64,000 nt of DNA from Smittia aterrima. Taxonomy: Eukaryota > Arthropoda > Insecta > Diptera > Chironomidae. Location of the stretch: assembly GCA_033063855.1 (NCBI GenBank), contig CP093829.1, forward strand, positions 16,771,537 to 16,835,536, in the 5' to 3' direction. Made by a program: the position numbers and the translations under genes. The first letter of the stretch is position 1, and every line of letters starts with the position of its first letter. A model generated the notes under the pieces. The model saw nothing but the letters and a program-made list of their open reading frames with translations. It was not told the origin of the DNA and did no database searches. Below, piece by piece: positions 36,236 to 50,600 of this stretch.

Positions 36236-37261
36236 TCTTGCTTTCACTTTATTGATTCACTTTGCATGTCATGGAAAATTTTTATGAGCACTCAGCATTC
36301 TCGATTACTCTCAATTAGCTTAAATTGTATTTCTAAACAGACTTCGTCCACTTTCAGGTGAGAATTCTTATCATGTTCACTATTTCTTGTCCCAAAATAT
36401 CTTTTTCTTTCACTCGCTTAACTGCGAACTACGCGAATTCTTGACACGAATATTTTCAACTGCGATTCATATGCGACTAAGACAGATGCTCGAATCGAAC
36501 TGATCGAGCTTGATCGACGCCAGTAAATCAGATGAAGAGAAGAAACGCAGAAATTAAGCTAATTTAAAACTCGAAAAGAAAAATTTCACTCGAATTGTTC
36601 GTTCGTTTCGCGAGAGAGTTGTGGCAGGAACTAACTGAAGAAAAATTGTGTGTGCAAAACTCTGACTAGATACTTGACGACGACGACGAAGAGTTTTCTT
36701 CTCAAGCGAGAGAATATTTTTTACTTCGATTGTACGAAAGTCGCGGTCGATGAGTGACTGAGTTAATAATTTTCCAAACGGTCACTTTCGAGCTGCTGAT
36801 GAGAAGTAAATGTATTCGTGCCCAGGAGAATTCAGTTTCCATTCAAACGAAAAGAAAATTTCTCTCGGAAAAGCGCAGCCATATCAACAAAGTCAGTCTA
36901 TAATTATCGCTTTTCAATGTTTGTTATGAGTTCAATACAAAGTTTCATTCAAACATTCTCAACAATTGACGATTTGATGACAACTTGATAATTAATTTAT
37001 TTTCAGGTCTTCTCTAAGTTAACAGTTATTTGATTTATATTCCAATGAATTTTAGATACTTTTCGTTAATGTGAAGCCGGCGAAAAACATTTTCATTAAT
37101 TTTCAAGTCGCAGGAAAATTTTGCAACGGAAATCTTTGAATCGGTTTCATCGAACCGATTGGTTTATTTACGTTTTTCATTTGAAATAAGTGAATTGTTT
37201 TTCAAATTTTTCTCTGTAACAGAGACTCTGTTGCTGCTTGACATTTTATTGAAGCATCAAA
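36236..37261. other. Divergent promoter region
   Basis: About 1 kb between the proposed start of the tail-anchored gene (leftward) and the start of TBC1D13 (rightward). It contains a short GAC repeat (36676-36688). No ORF worth reporting and no clear TATA box was seen. Confidence 0.45.
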
Positions 37262-38660
37262 ATGTCATACTACAAAGCGAGGTATGTCTAAGCATTGAGG
37301 ATGCTTCAAAATAATTGAATTAATCGTGGTTTTTTTACATTTAAAGACTTAAAGAGGTCGACGAACTCTTAGAGCAGGATACGATTGATATGAGAAAGTT
37401 GAGAAGTTTTATTCACTCCGGAATACCCGATTGTAAAAAGTACAGACCAATCTGTTGGAAGTTGCTTTTCAACTATTTGCCGGCAAAGAAAGCCAATTGG
37501 GAACATCATCTCGAGAGACAAAGAAATAATTACGAGAATTTGATTCGTGAAATGGTAATACCTCCGGGAATCAAAGAAATTGATTTATCAATTGACCATC
37601 CACTGAGTGACGGTCCGGACTCAACGTGGAGCACGTTTTTTAAGGACAACGAGACGTTTCTTCTGCAAATTGACCGCGACGTGCGAAGATTACTGCCCGA
37701 TATTTCATTCTTCCAAGAACCAACAAAATATCCCTGCGAGCTTGTCGCAAACAGTGATTCAGACATTCGTCTACACTCAAGAGTGGCGCCGAGTGTTCTT
37801 AGTTCAGCGAATGTTGAAAGAAAAGGTCTAGGGGTAACCAAGGTAGTTCAGTTATTCAAATTTGTGCTTAATCGTCTAATACGCTTAATTTTATTGCTTT
37901 ACCACTAACAAAACTCATTCCAATTGCAATATCAGCAAGTGAGTAAGATAAGCACACAACAGATGTTGAAAGCAGCTCTAATATATTTTTTTCTCTTTCC
38001 GCCTCTTTCATCTAACAACAGATCAATCTCATACTCAAGCGAGCGGCAGAGAACTACGCTGCGATGGAGAAAGGCAAGGAGGCAAACTGGGAAGTCGTTG
38101 AGCGTATGCTCTTTATATATGCAAAATTAAACCCCGGACAAGGCTACGTGCAAGGCATGAATGAAATTATTGGTCCAATTTATTACGTGTTCGCGTCGAA
38201 CGAGGATCACGCTGAGTTTGCTGAAGCAGATTGTTTCTGGTGCTTCACAGCCCTCATGAGTGAAATTCGTGACTTCTTCATCAAATCACTCGATGAGTCC
38301 GAGAATGGAATTCGTGGAATGATGAACAAACTTTCGTGTCTTCTTGAGAAAAAAGACATTGCTGTGTTCAATCGGCTAAAGGATCAAGGAATATTCCCGC
38401 AATATTACAGCTTTCGCTGGTTGACACTACTGCTGAGCCAGGAATTTCCTTTGCCAGATGTATTGAGGCTTTGGGACTCGATTCTCTCGGATGAAAAGCG
38501 CTTCGAATATCTCGTCTACGTGTGCTGTGCCATGATTGTGTTACTTCGCGACCAGCTGCTCGAAAGAGACTTCGAACATAACGTGAAGCTTCTCCAAAAC
38601 TTTCCGTCGACTGATATTAACTACGTCCTGAATAAAGCGAATCAGCTTCGCGAATCTTAA
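37262..38660 (+). CDS. TBC1D13: TBC1 domain family member 13, Rab GTPase-activating protein
   Basis: TBC1D13 is a Rab GAP, reported in mammals to act on Rab35 in membrane trafficking. Exons are 37262-37281, 37347-37842 and 38022-38660, giving 384 residues (human about 400). The N-terminal part has SFIHSGIPDCKKYRPICWKL, the start of a TBC domain. Both catalytic fingers are present: IDRDVRRLLPD with the Arg finger at about residue 121, and GQGYVQGMNEI with the Gln finger at about 216. The C-terminal half has FRWLTLLLSQEFPLPDVLRL, characteristic of this subfamily. The second intron (179 nt) is longer than its neighbours. The join TK/INLILKRAAENY keeps frame and fits the family pattern as I recall it. 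Confidence 0.93.
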
Positions 38661-41600
38661 CTATAATTCAACTTGTCAAGCAATAAGACAGACACTCACG
38701 ATATCAAACACAAAGCTTTCGAGGAAAAACATCTCATTAATCTCTTCTTCGCAATGCGACATGAACAAAACAATTTTTATACTCTCTCTCTTTTCGATAA
38801 TAAATGTTCCACAACAACAGAAACTTATTTGTCTCCTCTGATCTCCACAATATTTTAATCAGCCTCAAAGCATTCGAGAACGAACAGGCGGGAAATAAAT
38901 TTTCTCTCTTCGCTCTAGGAAACGTATCGTGATTAACGGATATTGAATACCTCAGGATGTTGTTGATAGAAATTAATTACAGACGATGCTCGTTTGGTGT
39001 TATGATTTATGCTTTCGACGAATCAAAACACGCCATCGGGGCTTTTCCTGAAGAGTTCATGCGGAAATTCCAACTATTTTCTGTTCTCTCTTCTTATTCA
39101 AAAAGTTCCCTCCGAGCTTTCCTCGTTTAGCAAATTATAGCTGACCCACTGAATCTCTCGCTACATAAGCGTGACCCGATTAATGATTTCATACACATCC
39201 TTCAGGGAAGAACAAAGATAATTAAGAAACTCAACATCGATTCTTTCTCGGTTCAGTAATTTCCGCTCGTGACTGCTGACATCTCATTGTAGAAGTTTGT
39301 TTGTCAAAGCTTTGGGATCAATGTTAATTTTGCATCAGCGCAGTGATGTCTTTCGAAATGAAAACCTTTCGTGAAGTTACAAGAAAATACTTTTTTGAGT
39401 AGTTTGGTTCATGAAACTTAAGAAGACTTTAAAAGAAACTTTCCAAGAGGAGGATTTGCTTAATCTCGTTAAATTGTAAACTGATACTTATCGTCTTAAC
39501 AAACTTCAATCATTCCCGCATCTCAAGAAGGATTTTTCTTATCAAAAGATTTTGATAGGAATTTTGACGGATGATAAGTCGTTCATTGACTCTTCAAAAA
39601 TGCTAAGCGACCTTCTCTAGGTCTAGAAAAACTTTGAATCACGTCAAAAATAAATTTTGTTGACGAAAGCTAATTTGTCGATTCCTCAATTGCTTTTGCC
39701 TTGAAATCTGTTCAAGCTGAATAAAGCGAATTAGAGTCTGTTTACATCGAGCGCCTTTCGTTAGCTAGGTCGTTGAACATCAACTTTCGAGAGCTGATGG
39801 ACGTATTTAAAAATTATCTCGCTCTCTTAGAATTCTTTTGAGATGAAATCTTATGGAAACCTCAATCAAGTTGTCTTCTTCATGAACGTGGTCGTTGCCC
39901 AATCTAACTTTAAAAACAAAGAAGAATTCCTTTCCGACCAAAACTTTCCGGCTGTTTGACATTTAAGGTCAATATTTGTCTACTCCAATGAACTTATTTC
40001 TGATCTGACATCACACAGTTCAAATATCTGAAGAATGCTAAGAAAAAGTTCTTTACATGTTCCATCCATTCGTTGTCAACCGACGAAACTTTTTAATTGT
40101 TCCGCTTTAATCAGTATGATGTGCTTTTCATGACAAGATTTTTGGAATTCTCTTGAGACAATTCCAATTTATTTTCGATTCAAAGCTTGAGATGAAGCTC
40201 GAAGACATGCCAAGGAAACTTTTTCTTCCTTTCACTTTAAACTTTTCTTCTACTCAGATTGTGCGAGAGAATGTGCAAACAGAGATTTGTCGTCTTCTTC
40301 GTTTACGTCGCTAAGGAAAGTTTATTGTATTTGGTTGTGAGCTTGTCATAACTTTAAGAAAATCAATTCTCTTTTAAAAGATTCAGAAATAAAAAATAAC
40401 GAGGGCGAGAAATGTCAAATTGATAGCTTCATTCGCATGACTCAACTTGATTCTTTCGTCTTAACAGCTCTGGATTCTTCTTCATTCTCGAGCTGCTGTT
40501 GCAACGTAAAACTCAAAAGCTCAGTTGAGCGAGCAATGAATAAAGATTTCTTTTCTATTCAAACCGAGATGAAGCGCAGTCGGGTGTCGCGTGTTTTTGT
40601 CTTCATCATCCGGCATCAAAAAGTTTAAATTCAACTCAAGGATCTGCAATCTGTCTGAAAGCATGAAGATGCAATTATGCTCTTTGCATGAGAGTCTCGT
40701 TTGCTCCAGTCGATATAGTACGGAAGCGAAAAATTGAAAACGTTTCAACTTCTGATCGGAAAAGTTAGAGAGTTGTTGATCTATGCATGAACTGACTTCA
40801 TCTTCAGTTCCCGCAATCATCTTTAGTTATCAAAATATTGGCGCTTCCTACAATTCTCGATAATCAATTGTTGATGGAAAAATATTCAGAGACTGTAAAG
40901 GATTTAAGCTTTAATTTATTCGAGAGAGAAATATAAATTTGAATAATTATTCATGTAAAGAAGGCAAATTCAAATAAAAACGACGAGTTGAATGAACCGT
41001 CATAAATATTTAAGTCGATTAAAGATGGCTCAATAGATCGAGTGCTTTGAATCAACTTTCAATAGAAACGAGGAATCTCAAAAATGAGCTCAGCCTGAGG
41101 AAACAATCTCCGAGCCTGAGATAATTTGTTGTCGCAAAGATTTTTTTTTGTTTTTTGTTTACTCAAGAAAATTTGATTGAAGCGTAATTAATTTTCTTTC
41201 CCTAAATTTTTTGTTTTGTTTGGTAAAGCATTTTGCTGCTGTACTTAAATCGAAAAATTGAAACCTTCGCCAACATTGGCAGAGGGTTTGTTTGGTGAAT
41301 ATAAATTGGGGATTTCGTGTGGGCATCAACAGCAGAAGTGGCGTCTCGATTCAACCAATAAAACGTTTACTTGCTAACATGAAAGCAAGAGAAAATGGAG
41401 AGTCTAAAATTGAATTCTTTTTGAGAAGTCGTTTTTACTGTGACTGACAACTCCATTCACAAACTCTCATCTCGAGGCAAGTAAATTCAACTTAATTTAA
41501 CATGTTTGTTTAAATCTCCGAAAGCGCGAGAAGATGTCGCTCATTGAGTACAATTTCATTAATCACGCGAGATGCTCTTCTCGCTTATATTTGCACAAAA

Positions 41601-44600
41601 GCCTCTCGCGCGTACATGAAAGCAGCTCAACGCCCAAAATGTTTATTATACTGAAATAAAAAATCATTTGACGATGGCAAACATCAAAGCGAATGGAACA
41701 TCTCGTTCTTTTTTTTATAAGACGAACAACGTAAACGAGGGAACATATTGAATTCATTCGCTCTTTATTGGTATGATATTTGCAATTTTTCATTTTAAAA
41801 AAATCCATGAAAGAGAAGAGAGAAAAACCGTTTCGGAAATCAAATTTCAGTTAGGATAGCTCCATCAGTTTCGTTTCTATTGAGCCTTCGATCATCGTTA
41901 GCTCTTTCACTGTCTCCCCCAATTGATTCACTTTATTATTTGCCTTCAGCTTTCAATCTCAGGTTGAGTTGGTGGAGAAGGAGAAATAATTGGAAATTCC
42001 TTGATTTCTTTAGTATGGCATTCCTTAGCAAAAGAAAAGCTTTATGATTACAAAGAGATTTATTTTATGATTGAGAGAATGTCCGAGACTTGTTGTGGGG
42101 CTCTGAGCTTTATGAACATTTTTGCTTCATGCTGTGTTATTTGATTACAGAAATTCAGCAACTGATGCCTCAAGATTTAATTTGAATATTGATTTCATTA
42201 TAAAATTCCATCGCTTCGTTTCAATAGCTTCATGTTAAAGAGCTTTTTAAATCCTCTGCTTTCTTATACGAGCGACTTGAGTGAGATTTACTGAGATCAC
42301 CTGATTTAACCATGACGGAAAAAAAGTATTCACGATGTCAGTGTCAAGCCAGAAATCCTTTCACAATCTGTTTGGCTTAGCCATGATTGTAAACAACAAC
42401 AACAAAGTAAATCCGTCAGAGAAAAGCTTTAAGATGAGTGGAAACTTAAAGCAATTCGAATGGGGCACCTGCTGACGCGGAAACTTTCTAATCTAACTCA
42501 GGCTCTTTCAGGCTTCGTTAAGCCGAAAAATTGTGTAAAACTTTCACATAAATCCTCATAAAGCGGAAATCCCATTAATTTTAATTAAATTTTAATTTTC
42601 TGGACCTTTTCGAGATTATTAAATGCGCCACATCCGTTCATCCATCGCGTCCCGTGTTCATTCATTAACTTTAATTGCAGTTCACATTGCCCTTCACTGC
42701 TTGAGACTTCTTTCATCAAAACTTCTCAATTGATTCTTCCTTTTACACGCAAATCGTTGATAGCTACCCACTCCTTCTGATAGAACCCCAAACACATAAT
42801 TTCGATGCTGCATATTTCACCAAACCCTCTAAATGGATGAACGGCGCCTAACCATCTTTTTCTCTATCTCAATTCCCTTAAATTTTCCTTTTTCCGAAGC
42901 TGCAGCCCTTTCCCCCATTTTTCTTCTTGAATTTTCCTCTGCATTAAAGATTAATTTGGAAAGCTTCTTCGCATTGAAAGCAACTTGCTTGTCGACGATG
43001 TTTCTTTCCCTTTCAAAGTTTCACTTAATCTTCGAGAGTTTCTCGGTCAAGTTACGAATTTTCTTACAACTAAAGGCAAATCGATAGAAGGGATTAAAAG
43101 CTTCTCGTTGTTGCTGCTAATTGAACGTTTATTAGAAGCAGATTAAGTGAAAAGTTTCGGAAGATTATAACTTTTGTTGGAAGTTAAACAAACTATTCAT
43201 CAAGATTGAAACTTCCCTCTGTACAACTTCCACTCGGGATACTCCCTAACTCGTTGTTTTAATTGAAGATACTTTTTTTTTGCCTAACCCTTAATGCGGT
43301 AAAAATGGAGATGAAGTCAGAACTTTTCATGTTGCTCCCTGTGATGAATTACTTCCAAAAAGTTTCTTCATTTTATTTCGCCAGAAATCAAGACATTGCT
43401 TTGTAGGTTTCGATTCTATTCTTAGGTTTGAAGTAATTTTTTGAAACCCTCAGATCAAGTAATTTACGACCAAGGGCAATCCGAAAAGTTTATTTTGTCG
43501 TCAAGAGAGCTTCAGGGACTTGACCATTGAGAATTGTCCCTCATTGTGAGTTTGTCGAGAAGACGAACGGAAACTTAAAATCTCTGCGGCTAGAACAATA
43601 GAAATGAAAGATCTTCTTGATTTACATACTTTTGTTCCGCCTCGACTCAGAGGATTAAGCGATTACCTTTGCTTCAATTGGATTATCAAGTGGTACGAGA
43701 TATTTCTGCTCATACTAATTTCATAAAAATAAACCATTTACAGAAGGTGCAAAATCAACTTTAATTGAATTTAATCACGCCACTCGGCCCAGCAATCTCT
43801 GCCGAATCTGATTACGTTGTCAGCTCAAAAAATTATGCAGCGAATCGCGTTAATGCTGTGTCGACTTTAACCCTTCGATGTTAATTTATTTTCGGTTGTG
43901 GATTTCAGATTAACGCGATGGAAATGAAGATAATTCTCCCTGAAACCGACAAATTATTGAAACGAACAGCAAACAACGCTTCCTATTGCGGTTTAGGAAC
44001 ATGAGCCGTCGTGTTTATCGTTGGCAAACAATGTTTTGCAAACAGACAATCATGAACTTTAATAACATCCACGAATCATCTTTCTCTGTATTCATGAGAA
44101 TTGCTAACGAGAGAATGCAAAAAGTTAATTAATTTTTTAATCGCTGATGGTTTGAAATTTATTTTTCAAACAACATAAAAGTTCATTAACGTTTCTCGGC
44201 ATGCAAAAGCAAAGATAATCTCGTTGAAGTAGAATTGTTGCTCAGCGACTAGTTTTTCTTTTGGGAATTCTCTAAATTACTGACGCGATTACTTGAAACT
44301 TTTTAATTCACAACTTTATTTTAATTAAAGTTATGTGCTAAAGAGAAAATTCACCCTTCAGACATTTTGATGGAGGAGTCGTTCGTAAACATATTTTGAA
44401 GTGTTGGTGGTTCGTAACTTTAAAGTTGAAATGTTGAGAACTCAATTAAGATCTTGAACCTAGTTTGTGAACAACTTCTCAACAAAATCACTCATCTCAA
44501 GATTGAAATCGAGCATCAAGTTCTCTGCTATTTACTTCTCAGTCCTTAATTAACTCCAATCATTGCCAAGAGTGGCTTTCTTTGTCCTCGCTTAATTAGA

Positions 44601-47600
44601 AAGCCTGAGTGTATCCGCCCTTCAACGAGCTTCTGTATATAAATCTGCGAAGCAGATTGAAAATTAACCAAATGGCTCTAAAATTAAATGCTTGATGGAA
44701 CTTATTTAGAAATCACAGACTGAATCAAGGGTAGCTCCCTTTGTTTAGCGAAAATTAACATAATTTATGTCTAAACGGGATTGTTAGTTGAATGAGCCGC
44801 AAATGAGAATTATCTTTGAGTTTGAGCGCACAGCGAGTGCTTTAACTCCGCTTCAATGGTCATCAATGCATTTTATTGAATGGAAAGCCGCAAACTACAC
44901 GAAAACCTCTGTATATTCTCTAATGAATAACTTGTTAGCCTTGTTATCTATTCACATTCACTCGTAGCCGCTAAGTTAAGTTCTCACTCCAAATTAAAAG
45001 GTTTATCCAACAACTTCCGATGATCCATGAGCCATCTCATAATGCATTCATATTTCGCTCTACGACTACGGAACAAAGTGCTTACACAGAATTGAGCGAA
45101 CATGAAAAGGAACGACTGTAACTAAACTTCCTGGTTCTGTGCATGTAGATTTAAAATATAATAACACGAACGCTTCCGTCGTCTCCTCCTTTCAGCACTC
45201 AAACCTTCGCAGTGAGACTTTTATGCTCTTTTCCTTCTCTTCATGGCTTGCACAAATCCATAACGTGCACTTCCTTCAGGGAATCTCCTTTTCTCTGTTT
45301 ATTCATTTGTCGTGATGAAAGAAAGTTTGACATTTATTAATGAGATTTTCATTGAAATTCTTTGTTGAAAGGTGTGAAAGGTTCACCTAGTTACGAAAAT
45401 TGAAAAACTTAATTCACAAAAGTCAGGGCAAGGAGATAAAGCGAATTTAGATTTGGGTTCGTTGAAATATTTTCGCATCGCAATCAATCCACTTCACTCT
45501 TTTGTTATGTTCGGATGGACATTCTCCCTTTTCAAGATGGAATTCTCATCTGGACTTTTGCTTTATTTGGTGAAGGTCACATTAGTCTTTGAATTTATCA
45601 TTGAATTTCCAATCGAATGGCAAACCTGTTGATGTCTTTCCAGTCGATTTGAAGCCAAACGTTTCCATAATGGAAGTCTCAAGACGTTGAGTATTTTCTT
45701 GTCAATGAAACAACTCGTCACCTGCTAATTAAATCAAGCGAGCATCACATCAACGAGACACGAAGCAATTCCGATGATATTAAATGACTTGGAACCGGAG
45801 AGGGAATGTCGCTTTTTGGGAAAATTAAGCAACGTGACGAGAGAATGTGTAATTACCTGAATTTCTCAACAGGCTTTCGTCGCAACAGAAGACAGAGAAT
45901 GTCGAGGCAAAGACTTCTCTAGAAATATATAATTTGTATCTTCGTAAATAAATTCCACAGATGAAACTGTATCAGACTGAAATAAGAATAATTCATTTCA
46001 AATGACATTTCGAGCAATTCTTGTCTTCATTATTTTCGACTTAAGAGTAAAGACAGTTTCCTTTTTTCGTGCTGCATCTGACAAAGACTTTGCTGGTCGT
46101 TTCTACTTTAACTTGAATGAAGTGGTTTCATATTTTTTATCTTACTTCACAATAAATGTTAATCGTCTTGATTACATTTGATGTGATTTCAATAAAAAAA
46201 AACAATGTGATCTTCTATTTAATCTCGATTATCGTATCCGTCTTGTATATCGACCGAACGTCATCATTGATTTATTGAATCGTTAGAGCACAAGGGACGA
46301 TGTAAGTTTAGCATTTTTATTGAGAATTTGTTTCGATCTGTTTTCAAATCAAACAAAAAAAAATCGTTATTCATGACGTATTGCGAGTCAAGAAATCGTT
46401 TGGGTTTGCCGACAAATCATCGCTCTCTTAACCAAACCTAAAACATTTTTTTACTCAGGTTTTTATTTCATGAGAGTTTCCATGGATTTGCTTTGTGGTT
46501 TGTCGCAAATGTTTCCTGTTCTTTCATCGCATGCGTTTCGAATTCTGATTAAAACATGCAGACATTGTTTGTCGACATCATCATTATCCGTTTGAAGCAC
46601 GTTTACTTTTTTTGTTCAGTACGACAAAAGCTTCAGGCGAGTCTTTGTGAAAAGATTTTCGAAAAACTTTCTGTTTGTTCTCAAAAGGTTTCGTCAACAA
46701 CGACTGAAGGAAAGTTAGTTAAAAGCTTTTGAAATCTTTGAAGTTTTTGCGCTTAACTGAAATATCCAAATCTTCACTTTTAAAATCACAAATATTCACA
46801 TTTGCTACAAAATCGTTTGAACGAGAATATTTATCCAATAAGCTCTTTAGAAGAATTGCTTTTGCCAATTTTCCCGCAGCTCAACAGAGAATAAAAGTTT
46901 TTTACTCTTTTCATTTCTCAAAAGCACTTGAAATCTCCAAAGCAAACAACAGCATCGAGAAGGCTGAACTCGAATGGTTCATAATAGACTCAGGTGAATA
47001 TACGAAGAGGAAAATCTGTGAACAATCGAGAGTTTTCCATCAGATGAGAAGCTCATTTTTTTATACAAAGCAATCTTGAGGGAAAGCGTGGAATCATCAA
47101 GTAAATGCTGCTTGCTCAAAGGCAATCCCATCAGAAAGTGCAGTCACTTGACGATCAGCCCTCAAAATTGATGTTAAAAGCCGTATTGTCACAGTTATCC
47201 ATATTTCCATATTGTCGCTCTATTCATTCGAAACTTTTTCCTCGCTCACCGTGGAAATGGTTGAATTTATGATCGTCATAAAAGCGGAAGCATGATATAG
47301 TGCGCTATTTAGATAACTCGAAGCTTTCATTTAAAAAATTGAAAGCAATAAAGAACGTCCGAACGAAATTTAAATTAAGTTTTAATGCGTCCAATATCCT
47401 TTTTCCTTCGAGAATTTATCGATTTGTTGAAATTCTATATTGAAAACCATGATTCATGCCTTTCCGAGCCCTTGAAACTACTTGAAGTCGAACAAAAGGT
47501 TTTAACGCTGGATTTCGTTCTCAATTCTAATGAAACCAAAATCTGATTTCGAAAATCTACTTCAAAGTTTCTCTTGCTGGATTGTGATTGAATTCTCAAC

Positions 47601-50600
47601 TGCACTCATGGGTTGAATTTACTGTTTGTCAATTGAAATGAACGTCCGATTGGCAGATGTGAAGTTTTACTTTCTGGAGGCGAAACGAAGTTCAGTTGCA
47701 GATTTGTTCAGTTGAAGAGCACGCCGACTTGTATCTGTCAAATAAATGAGATCAAACATTTAATGAATCCGGTAGATGAATCAGCTTTCAGTTCAACGGT
47801 AAATCATATTTTTGGTAACCACGGGAATAAGCGGTTCAAATCGCTAAAAGCTTTATAATCGGAAAGCAAACTTTTGCTGTTATCGCGGCTGTCGCCTCCG
47901 CGTAAAACCTTAACTGAAATTACTTATTCGACCGAAAAGCAAAATGTTGGCGTAATTTACATTGCAAATAAGTTTTCTAAATTGTTTTGAAAATAAGCGC
48001 TTTTGAGCGATTTTTCTATTTTGTTCTGAGAATAATTTTTAATGGCGAACGAACAATGAAATATTGTGAAACTTCATTAGCGAGTAGCTTTGCCTGCTCG
48101 GAAATTATCTCATGCATAAATTATGTAGAACTCTCTCTAGAAAACTCTCACAAATACCTCTCGCTGGTAATGGAATCAGCGATGACGACCCACTTTCATG
48201 GTTCGAAGGATGTGATAGCGATTGTTGTTGGCGGTGAAGCTATTTCTCATTTTAAAAAAGAAATTTCTATGCAATGCAATATCTCGTGACTTGGATTGTT
48301 GAGAGGACATCGCATCATTGTTGCATCAAAAGATTGCGAAGAGTCATCATTAATTCAGAGCTTTTGGCGGGCAAGCTTCTCTTGAATAATAAATGACGAG
48401 AGAATTTTTCTTGGCTTATCTCAACGGCCCTTTGAGACGTTTCAATCTTCATTTTATTATCTTGCAATAAAAGAATATTCGTCCCGTTGAGGTTCGCCAA
48501 CTTAATTGAATATTTGAGTTTTTTTTTGTTGCTTCCTTAGAAAGCTTTCGACAAGATTTTTTTACGGCGCTTTTAATCGCGGTGGAATTTATGGCTTGTC
48601 GTCCTTGAAAAGTGTAGAACGTCGCTTGCGTCATGCGGTTAGCTCGTTGCGTTTTTTTTGCCTTTGATGAAGCACCTCGTTAAACTCTCATATATAAGAT
48701 TTCGAAAACCTTCTCATTAAAGATGAGTGCAGCGAATTACCGCAATTCACTTTACAACTAGCTCTCACAAAGCTTTCTCTAAAAGCTTTCCACATGAAGA
48801 CTTTAATTTCCTAATTCACAAAGCTTTCCACTTTGTCGAGTGCAGAACTACGGGAATCTTGTTTTTGCTGACTTTCAACATCCGATAGTCAGCAGCAATC
48901 AAAGCTCACGTTTTACTTTCAACAACAGCGGTCAGATTGAAGTTGAATTTTGAATTTTCATTTGTTTTCAATACCTCAGCTGTGATTCGAAACTTCTGCT
49001 GAAAGGAACAAAAAAATTTAATTTAGGACACAGTCGTTGATTTATGCTGAAAACATTTTTCTCTCTGTCGTGTTTGTGAAAGCATGGAAATAAGAAGTGA
49101 TGGAAACGGATTGAGAGCGGAAATCAAATTCAGTTTTTTGTTTTCCTTAATTTTCTTCGAGTGGAAGGGATGTTATCCCTGGTGACGTAAACGAATTGTT
49201 CACTCTTTTGTCGAAACAAGATAACATTTCCACGTGATTTAGAAGATTTATTGATTGCAATGCTCCCGGCAATCCATTGCATGCTAAATCGCTTGTCACG
49301 CTCCATTTGCCAGCTATCACTAATGCCCGCGTTTATGCAAATTGATATTGCTATTAGCAATTCCGCTGAATGTCAATGATGCGCTTCGACATTGTCGCAT
49401 CAATTTCGATGTCGATTGCAAACTTCAACCGAACGAAAGCTCAAAAATAAAAGTTTTATACGCTTTGTCGGTGCAAGCGAAGAGAAAAAAAAGAAAAAGC
49501 ATTAAAACTTTCTCGCTTGGAAATAATTTAATCTCAAGCGTCTCTTTCATGAAATCAAATATAATTTTAGATTAAAGTGATTCGAGCGATCCACTCAAGA
49601 GTTGAAAGGAAAATTTTAAATATTCGAGAGATCCATTTCTCTCTCAACTAAGAAGCTCTTAAAGCGGAGAATATTCAATTTGGATAAAGATGGTTGATCG
49701 ATACCGTGAAACGGATTACCGATACTTTCACTCCTTCGGCTTCTTCTTCTTGCCTTTGGGATTTTCAACTTGGGAACATTTAAATTTCAAGTCGTTCATC
49801 TACTGAGTGCTTTCAAAAGAAAAAGGGATGCCGGGGGAAAAGGGACGAACGAGGGTCAGTCAAGAGTAGACAATGAAGCTTAAGTAGAGAGGGAAAGTCG
49901 ATAACGAAGCAAGTAAGACGATAACGATTGATAATTGCAACTGAAAGTTTTATAAGTTCACCAATTCTCACTTTGTTGATGGAAGCTAAATCGTGTCGAA
50001 CAACTTTGCCGTTTCGAGCTTCTGAGAAAACATTTGCTCGATAAAAAAATCCACACTGAATCATTGATGCTATAACAGCGTCGTAATCAGACTTACGAGC
50101 GTTTCGGGTGCCATTATCATTCCTTTACAGTTCTTGCTGAGCTTTGTTTGACATATGATTCAACATTAAAGTAACGATGAACACTTCTCAAACTTTCGCA
50201 GCCTCTCAGACGAAAAAGCAAGTGAGATCTCTTGTTCGTCTTATCAACTGATGGAGTAAGCTTTTCAATATCGATAAAAGGGAGAAAGAGTGAGTTGAGA
50301 GCGAAAGCATCTTGAGTCAACCAATAATTTATCCGCTCATAGGTAAACATATTCATATTGATAAACAGAATTTATCGCCGAGATTTTTGCTCATAAAACG
50401 AAGCATAACGTCGACGAATTCCTTCAATGTTATGCAAAGTATTCGATTTCCGAATTATTCGCTTCTTGAAAGCTTTTACAAGTTTGCATGAAAATTTATT
50501 TCAACGGCAAAAATTTCTTTGGCTCGTCTTGAGGGGCGTTCATAAAAATCAAATTTAATTTCACTTCCGCAATATTTTATTCATTGACTCTTAAGCTAGA

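Noticed and set aside
37925..37945. 3-nt microexon within the TBC1D13 second intron (CAG/CAA/GTGAGT)
   Set aside because: The direct join of 37842 to 38022 is in frame and fits the family sequence, so no extra codon is needed.
46729..47079. 116-codon plus-strand ORF in the gene desert
   Set aside because: No motif, no poly(A) signal close by, and a length within what chance gives in 15 kb.
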